NCBI GenBank assembly: GCA_030040825.1
Contig: JASHSY010000131.1
Location: 1 to 10,971, forward strand
Direction: 5' to 3'
DNA length: 10,971 nucleotides
Source: Xanthobacteraceae bacterium
GTDB lineage: Bacteria; Pseudomonadota; Alphaproteobacteria; Rhizobiales; Xanthobacteraceae
Shown piece after piece: positions 6,249 to 10,971 of this stretch (the stretch's first letter is position 1; every line of letters begins with the position of its first letter). The notes beneath the pieces were generated by a model. It was not told the origin of the DNA, did not search any database, and saw only the letters and a list, made by a program, of their open reading frames with translations. The position numbers and the translations under genes are program-made.

Positions 6249-8720
6249 TCAGTAAAGGCCGCCGGTGCCGGTTCGCACGGCGCCAGCCGCCGAATCCGGT
6301 GAAATCGACATCTGGCCTGCGCTTCCGCCGATGCCCGCCTCGGCCCCGAGAACGCCGTTACCGTCGGGCGGCGCTGTACCGGGCTTGAAAGCTTCAAGGA
6401 TCACGTGCGTATCGCCGGGCGTGGCGCGCACACCGGTCTTCGCATCGACCCGGATGAGTTTGATGCCGGGTGGTACGCGGAATGGAATCGGCGGCTTGTC
6501 GGCCAGCGCCACTTTGAAGAAATCGCGCACCACCGGCGCGGCCAAATGTCCGCCGGTCGCCAGCCGCGCGATATGGCGCGGCTTGTCGTAACCCATATAG
6601 ACGCCGCAGACGATGTCGGGCGAATAGCCGATGAACCATACATCCTTCTCTTCGTTGGTGGTGCCGGTCTTACCGGCGATCGGCTTGCCCACGTCACGCA
6701 AGACGGTTGCGGTGCCGCGTTGCACCACGCCTTCCATCATCGAGGTGATTTGATAGGCGGTCATCGGATCGATCACCAACTCACGGTGATCGATCAGCGT
6801 CGGCTCCGGCTGGTTGTGCCAGGAATCCGCATCGCAGCCGATACACTCACGCTGATCGTGCTTGTAGATCGTGTGACCATATCGGTCCTGGATGCGATCG
6901 ATCAGCGTCGGCTTTACCCGCCGCCCGCCATTGTCGAGCATCGAATAGGCGGTGACCATGCGCAGCACGGTGGTTTCGCCGGCACCAAGCGCATACGACA
7001 GGTAGGGCGGCAGATTGTCGTATACGCCAAACCGTTTGGCATATTCGGCGATCAACGGCATGCCGATGTCCTGGGCGAGCCGCACCGTCATGACGTTGCG
7101 CGACATTTCGAGACCGAAACGCAAAGTCGAAGGCCCGTAAAACTTGCCGCCATAGTTTTCCGGCCGCCATACGCCGCCGCCGCCCTGGCCGGTGTCGATT
7201 TCGATCGGGGCGTCAAGCTCGATCGTCGACGGCGTGTAGCCGTTGTCGATCGCGGCTGCGTAAACAATCGGCTTAAACGACGAGCCAGGCTGGCGCAGCG
7301 CTTGAGTAGCGCGGTTGAACTGGCTTTGGTCGTAGGAAAAACCGCCTACCATCGCCAATACGCGGCCGGTGTGCGGGTCCATGACAACCATAGCGCCGGA
7401 AATTTCCGGCACCTGGCGCAGTCGGAATTGGCCCTGCTCCTTCGCCGGCTCGACATAGACAACATCGCCAGGCGAAAGCACTTGGGTGACAAACTTGATT
7501 GGCTTGCTTGGGCCGGTTGCCGGCTTTGCCCACTTCACCCCATCCAGCGGCAGAATGCCGATCTCGCGCGCCTTGACGATGTTGCCACCCTGATCGCGCG
7601 GCGGCTGCAGACCGATACGCGCTGACTGGTCGTTGACATCAAGCACCACGGCGAGCCGCCAGGGATCGACGTCGGACAGCGATTTCACGTCCGCCAGCGC
7701 GACCCCCCAGTCGCCGGCGATGTCGATCCGTGTGACGGGCCCGCGCCATCCCTGGCTTTCGTCGAAGTTGACCAGTCCGTTGACCATGGCCTTGCGCGCA
7801 ATTGCCTGCAGCTTCGGATCGAGTGTGGTGCGCACGGACAAGCCGCCTTCATACAGCTTCTTCTCGCCGTAATTCTCGAAGATGTAACGGCGCACTTCTT
7901 CGGCAAAATATTCGGCCTCGAAGGTATGGGCGCCGGTCGGGCGCACAGCGATGTTAAGCGGTTCCTTCTTGGCCTTGTTGCCCGCATCGGCGGTGATGAA
8001 GCCATCCTCCATCATGCGGTCGATGACGTAATTCCTTCGCGCAATTGCTTCTTCACGCCGGCGGAATGGATTGTAATTGTTCGGGCCCTTCGGCAGCGCG
8101 GCAAGATAAGCGGCCTCGGCGATGGTCAGTTCATGCACCGACTTGTCGAAATAAAGCAGCGAGGCGGCGGCAACGCCGTAGGCACCGAGACCCAGATAAA
8201 TTTGATTGAGATAAAGCTCCAGGATCTTGTCTTTCGAATAGGCGCGCTCGATGCGCAGCGCCAGCAGCGCTTCCTTGATCTTACGGGTGATCGATACTTC
8301 ATTGTTCAGCAGGAAGTTCTTCGCCACCTGCTGGGTGATGGTCGAAGCGCCCTGCGGCCGGCGGCTGCTGCCGAAATTTTCCACGTACAGCAACGCAGCG
8401 CGCGCAATGCCGGTAATGTCGACGCCCGGATGCTGATAGAAGCTCTTGTCTTCTGCAGCGATGAAAGCGTTGATGACCAGCTTCGGAACTGCTTGGATCG
8501 GCAGATAAAGACGACGCTCGTCGGCATATTCGGCGAGCAGCGAACCGTCGGCCGCGTGCACGCGTGTCATCACCGGCGGTTCGTAGTTCTTCAACTGGGA
8601 ATAGTCGGGCAGATCCTTGGAGAAATGCCAGATCACCGCGGCGGTCCCGGCCACCCCGACAAGGAACACAATCGTTCCCGCCGCGAACAGAAAGCCAAGA
8701 AACCGCAGCAAAATCTTCAT
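6249..8720 (-). CDS. mrcA: Class A penicillin-binding protein 1A
   Basis: The 823-residue bifunctional enzyme polymerises glycan strands and cross-links their peptides on the outer face of the inner membrane. A membrane anchor at about residues 7-31 is followed by a GT51 glycosyltransferase domain (about 50-240) with catalytic Glu90 in AAEDKSFYQHPG and the motifs GASTITQQVAKN and ELYLNQIYLG. A linker/OB-like region spans about 325-435. The transpeptidase domain follows, with catalytic Ser480 in SSFK, SRN at 540-542 and KTGT at 684-687. All motifs are intact. A loop with two cysteines (ECIGC, 626 and 629) precedes the KTG motif. The tail is Gly/Ala/Pro-rich. Start: ATG 8720; a TTG two codons earlier is less likely. 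It lies 170 bases downstream of the amidase on the same strand, so the two wall genes may be partly co-transcribed. Confidence 0.97.
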   Translation of the reverse strand: MKILLRFLGFLFAAGTIVFLVGVAGTAAVIWHFSKDLPDYSQLKNYEPPVMTRVHAADGSLLAEYADERRLYLPIQAVPKLVINAFIAAEDKSFYQHPGVDITGIARAALLYVENFGSSRRPQGASTITQQVAKNFLLNNEVSITRKIKEALLALRIERAYSKDKILELYLNQIYLGLGAYGVAAASLLYFDKSVHELTIAEAAYLAALPKGPNNYNPFRRREEAIARRNYVIDRMMEDGFITADAGNKAKKEPLNIAVRPTGAHTFEAEYFAEEVRRYIFENYGEKKLYEGGLSVRTTLDPKLQAIARKAMVNGLVNFDESQGWRGPVTRIDIAGDWGVALADVKSLSDVDPWRLAVVLDVNDQSARIGLQPPRDQGGNIVKAREIGILPLDGVKWAKPATGPSKPIKFVTQVLSPGDVVYVEPAKEQGQFRLRQVPEISGAMVVMDPHTGRVLAMVGGFSYDQSQFNRATQALRQPGSSFKPIVYAAAIDNGYTPSTIELDAPIEIDTGQGGGGVWRPENYGGKFYGPSTLRFGLEMSRNVMTVRLAQDIGMPLIAEYAKRFGVYDNLPPYLSYALGAGETTVLRMVTAYSMLDNGGRRVKPTLIDRIQDRYGHTIYKHDQRECIGCDADSWHNQPEPTLIDHRELVIDPMTAYQITSMMEGVVQRGTATVLRDVGKPIAGKTGTTNEEKDVWFIGYSPDIVCGVYMGYDKPRHIARLATGGHLAAPVVRDFFKVALADKPPIPFRVPPGIKLIRVDAKTGVRATPGDTHVILEAFKPGTAPPDGNGVLGAEAGIGGSAGQMSISPDSAAGAVRTGTGGLY

Positions 8721-8731
8721 CGCCAACGTCC

Positions 8732-8743
8732 GTTGCCGGCAAC
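8732..8743. repeat. 12-bp perfect palindrome before mrcA
   Basis: GTTGCCGGCAAC equals its own reverse complement and lies 11 bases upstream of the mrcA start codon, where the ribosome site would be; no clear Shine-Dalgarno motif is visible there. It could be a small operator or a hairpin that limits initiation. It could also be chance in G+C-rich DNA. Confidence 0.3.
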
Positions 8744-8890
8744 AAGCGCAACAGGCAGCTTAAAGCAACGCGATCCGGAAACGAGCCGTGACGCCACGTA
8801 CTGCAGTGTCCGCACCCCCCCGATCCACATTACAGCGTCGTCGCTCCGTTTTTTGTTCAAACTGAGGCCGCCGGGGACCGCTTCCGGCCG

Positions 8891-10129
8891 CTAATTCGTG
8901 CCGGCGCGGGCGCCAACAGCATGACTGCCAAGATAAGAATCGATCGCTTGCGCCATCGCTTCCGCCGTGTGGTTGCGCCAAGAGTCCGACAACAGCGAGT
9001 GCAGGTCCTCTCGATTGGAAACGTAGCCGAGCTCGACCAGCACCGAAGGCACGTCCGGCGCCCTCAGTACACGGAAGCCGGCTGATTTCAGAGGCGTCTT
9101 ATGCAACCGCGTTACCCCCTTCATCTCACCCGCTAATTTATGGGCAAACTGGACAGAGTAGCTTTTGGTCTCCCGTTCGGCGAGGTCAATGAGGATGCCA
9201 GCAACGTCGTCCGGCTCGGATTTGAGATCGACGCCGGCGATCACGTCAGCGCGGTTCTCTTTTTCGGCGAGCCGCGCAGCCTCGGAATCGGTCGCTGTCT
9301 CCGAGAGCGTGTAGATGCTCGCGCCACGCGCGTCGCCCTCGCCATGCGGCAGCGAATCGGCGTGAATGGAAACAAAGAGCGCCGCGCCTGCGTCGCGTGC
9401 CATCCGCACACGGTCGGCGAGCGGTACGAATGTATCGTCGGTGCGCGTCATCAGTACCCGGTATTTTCCGGCTTTTTCGATCCGCTCGCGCAGGCGCTGG
9501 GCAAAATCGAGCACGATGTCCTTCTCCTCCTCGCCATGCGGTCCTTTGGTGCCGGTATCGAGCCCACCGTGGCCGGGATCGAGGACGACGAGAGGACGCG
9601 GATCGCCGCCTCTGGCCACGCCGCTATTCGCCTGCGGCAAGCCAGCGCGGCCCGCGACGGCCTCGGCTGCACTTCGGCGCAGAAAACTTTCGCGATCGCT
9701 GAGGACGAAATCGAGCACCAGACGCGCCGGCGCACCGTCGGTTGCGTCGACCACAAACGCCTTTTCGATGCGGGCGGGCTTGGTGAGATCGAACACAATT
9801 CGTGAGCCGCCCTGCATGACCAGCCCAAAGCGAAACGCCTTGATCAGGCCGCGACCGCTCTCGCCCGTTTTCGGCGGCAGCTGAAACGCCACCTGCGGAA
9901 TATCGACGACAACCCGGTAGGGATCAGCCAGCGTAAACACCCGCAGATCGATCTTCCGGGTAAAATCCATCACAAAGCGTGTTTGCGACTCATCGCCGCC
10001 AAGCCGTGCGGCGGTTGCGACCGGAAACGAATCGGCGGCGCTCGGCGGGGTTGCGGGACGCTCGGCGGCCGAAGCGGCCGTGGCGAAAAGGAACCCGAGG
10101 AAAACCCAGCTCGCCGTCCGGATCGCCAT
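8891..10129 (-). CDS. amiC: N-acetylmuramoyl-L-alanine amidase (AMIN + Amidase_3)
   Basis: The 412-residue protein starts with a signal peptide (MAIRTASWVFLGFLFATAASA, cut near residues 21-22). An AMIN domain (about 36-145; LRVFTLADPYRVVVDIPQV) targets it to septal or envelope sites. A zinc amidase domain (about 179-401) follows, which cuts the bond between N-acetylmuramate and the stem peptide. Metal ligands are His187 (DPGHGG), Glu202 (EEEKD) and His256 (SIHAD). The catalytic Glu366 is in VLVELGY. The stretch at about 277-325, rich in Glu/Asp/Ala, sits where AmiB/AmiC-type enzymes carry an inhibitory helix released by LytM-domain activators, so this enzyme is probably held inactive until activated. 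ATG 10129 gives the signal peptide directly. A perfect CtrA-type box lies 45 bases upstream. mrcA follows downstream. Confidence 0.95.
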   Translation of the reverse strand: MAIRTASWVFLGFLFATAASAAERPATPPSAADSFPVATAARLGGDESQTRFVMDFTRKIDLRVFTLADPYRVVVDIPQVAFQLPPKTGESGRGLIKAFRFGLVMQGGSRIVFDLTKPARIEKAFVVDATDGAPARLVLDFVLSDRESFLRRSAAEAVAGRAGLPQANSGVARGGDPRPLVVLDPGHGGLDTGTKGPHGEEEKDIVLDFAQRLRERIEKAGKYRVLMTRTDDTFVPLADRVRMARDAGAALFVSIHADSLPHGEGDARGASIYTLSETATDSEAARLAEKENRADVIAGVDLKSEPDDVAGILIDLAERETKSYSVQFAHKLAGEMKGVTRLHKTPLKSAGFRVLRAPDVPSVLVELGYVSNREDLHSLLSDSWRNHTAEAMAQAIDSYLGSHAVGARAGTN

Positions 10130-10174
10130 CGGTTTTCAGCCCCCGCGCCCCGTCTTACTCCATTAGGCACGCGC

Positions 10175-10193
10175 GGTTAACCGAAACTTAACC
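10175..10193. promoter_or_regulatory. CtrA-type full site upstream of the amidase
   Basis: GGTTAACCGAAACTTAACC contains TTAA (10177-10180), exactly 7 bases, then TTAA (10188-10191), the classical CtrA consensus TTAA-N7-TTAA. The outer bases extend it to a symmetric GGTTAA...TTAACC, so it reads well on both strands. It lies 45 bases before the amidase ATG, a promoter-proximal place for activation, and 602 bases before rne. It is a strong sequence match; binding is inferred. Confidence 0.72.
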
Positions 10194-10199
10194 ACCTAC

Positions 10200-10795
10200 T
10201 TACGGGTATGCACGCGGAGCGCGGCCCATGCTGATGGTCAGGTTCCTTAGCCCGAACCCGAACAGCCGGCTTGCCAATTCCGTATCTGCGGCCTTAAGAA
10301 GATAGGGCTGACGGCCAAAGGTTCCGGTTGTGTCCCGTCAGGGCATCCGGCACGTCCGCCACGACGGCTCTCGAATGCGGGAGCGAAGGTGGACGCCGCT
10401 TTCGATCCGCTCCGGCGCCGAGAAGCGCGACGCGGACGACCAAGCGAACGCCGATACCCTCAAGGAACAGGGCAGCCGGGGCCGACGAGCGACGCGCGTG
10501 GATGGGGCAATCGATATGCCTCCGAAGCGGCGCCACCGATACCGCCAGTCTCAGACTAATCACGGCGGCGTCTCGCCGCCGTTCACCGCGGTTTGGAGTT
10601 CATGTTCGAGGCGCGACAGGTTCGATCGGTTCTGGACGATGGCGTTCACGCGACGCCTGCTGTCCGGCGGGACGAGAGCTGCTCGCCGTGCCTGGAGTTT
10701 CCGATCCGTTTCCTTCACCGAACAAGGAGCGTCCCACCGTCTTCCGCCGCTACGGCGCGGAGTGCGCGGCGCGCCTGCCTATACGAGAAATACCA
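10200..10795 (+). other. Gene-free leader region of rne
   Basis: No credible protein gene is found here on either strand. The open frames present are Arg-rich, begin at non-ATG codons or overlap rne out of frame, and look like products of high G+C. The stretch holds a 9-bp hairpin at 10562-10582, a smaller one (CGCCG-CTA-CGGCG, 10745-10757) near the rne start, and no tRNA-like sequence. Long structured leaders let RNase E control its own mRNA in E. coli; a similar role is a reasonable guess. A clear sigma-70-type promoter was not found, so the transcript start is unknown. Confidence 0.5.
10562..10582 (+). promoter_or_regulatory. Strong hairpin in the rne leader
   Basis: ACGGCGGCG (10562-10570), loop TCT, CGCCGCCGT (10574-10582) make a perfect 9-bp stem, mostly G-C. 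It lies 213 bases before the rne start. It lacks a following T-run, so it is not a standard terminator in either direction. It may be a structural element of a 5' untranslated region. Confidence 0.5.
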
Positions 10796-10971
10796 ATGGC
10801 CAACAAAATGCTCATCGACGCGACGCACCCGGAGGAAACCCGGGTGGTCGTCTTGCGCGGCAACCGCGTCGAGGAATTCGATTTTGAATCCGCACAACGC
10901 AAGCAACTAAGAGGCAACATCTATCTGGCGAAAGTGACGCGCGTAGAGCCGTCGCTGCAAGCCGCCTTTGT
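10796..10971 (+). CDS. rne: Ribonuclease E/G, N-terminal 58 residues (runs off the right edge)
   Basis: The fragment MANKMLIDATHPEETRVVVL, followed by RGNRVEEFDF and then LRGNIYLAKVTRVEPSLQAAFV, is the characteristic start of alphaproteobacterial RNase E: the first strands of the RNase H-like subdomain leading into the S1 RNA-binding domain (LRGNIYLAKV onwards). RNase E is the main endonuclease for mRNA decay and rRNA/tRNA processing and the scaffold of the degradosome. The catalytic DNase I-like part and any disordered C-terminal scaffold are outside the window, so RNase G cannot be fully excluded. Start: ATG 10796, the usual family start; only a weak purine-rich GAGAAA precedes it. It is divergent from the amidase gene. 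Confidence 0.93.
   Translation, partial: MANKMLIDATHPEETRVVVLRGNRVEEFDFESAQRKQLRGNIYLAKVTRVEPSLQAAF

Noticed and set aside
6405..7625. Plus-strand open frame of 406 codons opposite mrcA
   Set aside because: It lies wholly antisense to the conserved transpeptidase and linker region. It has a His/Arg-rich product with no known motif.
8838..8869. Possible mrcA promoter (TTGAAC ... TGTAAT on the minus strand)
   Set aside because: The spacing is 20 bases, too wide for a standard promoter, and the second hexamer is weak.
8869..8893. G+C-rich partial inverted repeat at the end of the amidase, considered as a terminator
   Set aside because: Only about 5 pairs form with a long loop. On the amidase strand it is followed by an A-run and not a T-run.
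7926..8894. Plus-strand open frame of 322 codons opposite the mrcA 5' half
   Set aside because: It is antisense to the glycosyltransferase motifs and has low-complexity composition; it is a shadow frame.
10271..10299. Possible rne promoter with TTGCCA as the -35 element
   Set aside because: At 17-base spacing the -10 place reads TTAAGA, a poor match.
10294..10563. Minus-strand 89-codon frame in the rne leader
   Set aside because: GTG start, no ribosome site, no recognisable domain, and it ends inside a structured region.
10330..10887. Plus-strand 185-codon frame running into rne
   Set aside because: It starts at GTG, is strongly Arg/Ser-rich and overlaps the true rne start out of frame.
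1..10971. Search for an undescribed system: mobile elements, CRISPR repeats, tRNA/rRNA, toxin-antitoxin pairs, phage or defence genes
   Set aside because: None was seen. All clear genes belong to widely conserved families in an ordinary chromosomal setting.

Overview
The window looks like ordinary chromosomal core sequence from an alphaproteobacterium of the order Hyphomicrobiales (Bradyrhizobium/Rhodopseudomonas-like). The grounds are high G+C, the proteins themselves (a PBP1A with an ECxGC loop, an RNase E start beginning MANKMLIDATHPEETRVVVL, a DUF3971/AsmA-like protein) and two CtrA-type TTAA boxes. There are eight protein genes. The two outermost are cut by the window edges.

Layout from left to right: a large AsmA/YhdP-like membrane-anchored protein on the minus strand (C-terminus off the left edge), divergent from bcp (thiol peroxidase). 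On the plus strand, bcp is followed by a LytM/M23 peptidase with an intact active site, which has a CtrA-type half site in front and an intrinsic terminator behind, and then by a Gtt1-like glutathione transferase. The transferase gene converges, 9 bases apart, on a minus-strand cluster read as amidase (AMIN + Amidase_3), then mrcA (PBP1A), then prfB (release factor 2). prfB carries the classical +1 programmed frameshift, so its real start is 6147. A perfect CtrA-type full box lies just upstream of the amidase. A stretch of about 600 bases without a credible gene, containing a strong hairpin, then leads into the start of rne (RNase E) on the plus strand.

The common theme is envelope construction: a peptidoglycan synthase (mrcA), two peptidoglycan hydrolases (M23 peptidase, amidase) and a putative lipid-transport/envelope protein (AsmA-like). 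Both hydrolase genes have CtrA-like boxes in their upstream regions, which suggests cell-cycle timing of wall cleavage. prfB and rne are information-processing neighbours, each with its own likely post-transcriptional control.

I see no mobile element, CRISPR array, tRNA, rRNA or phage gene, and no convincing sign of an undescribed multi-gene system. The points most worth checking are the paired CtrA boxes, the rne leader, the heptamer repeat in front of prfB, and the 1-Cys state of the peroxiredoxin.
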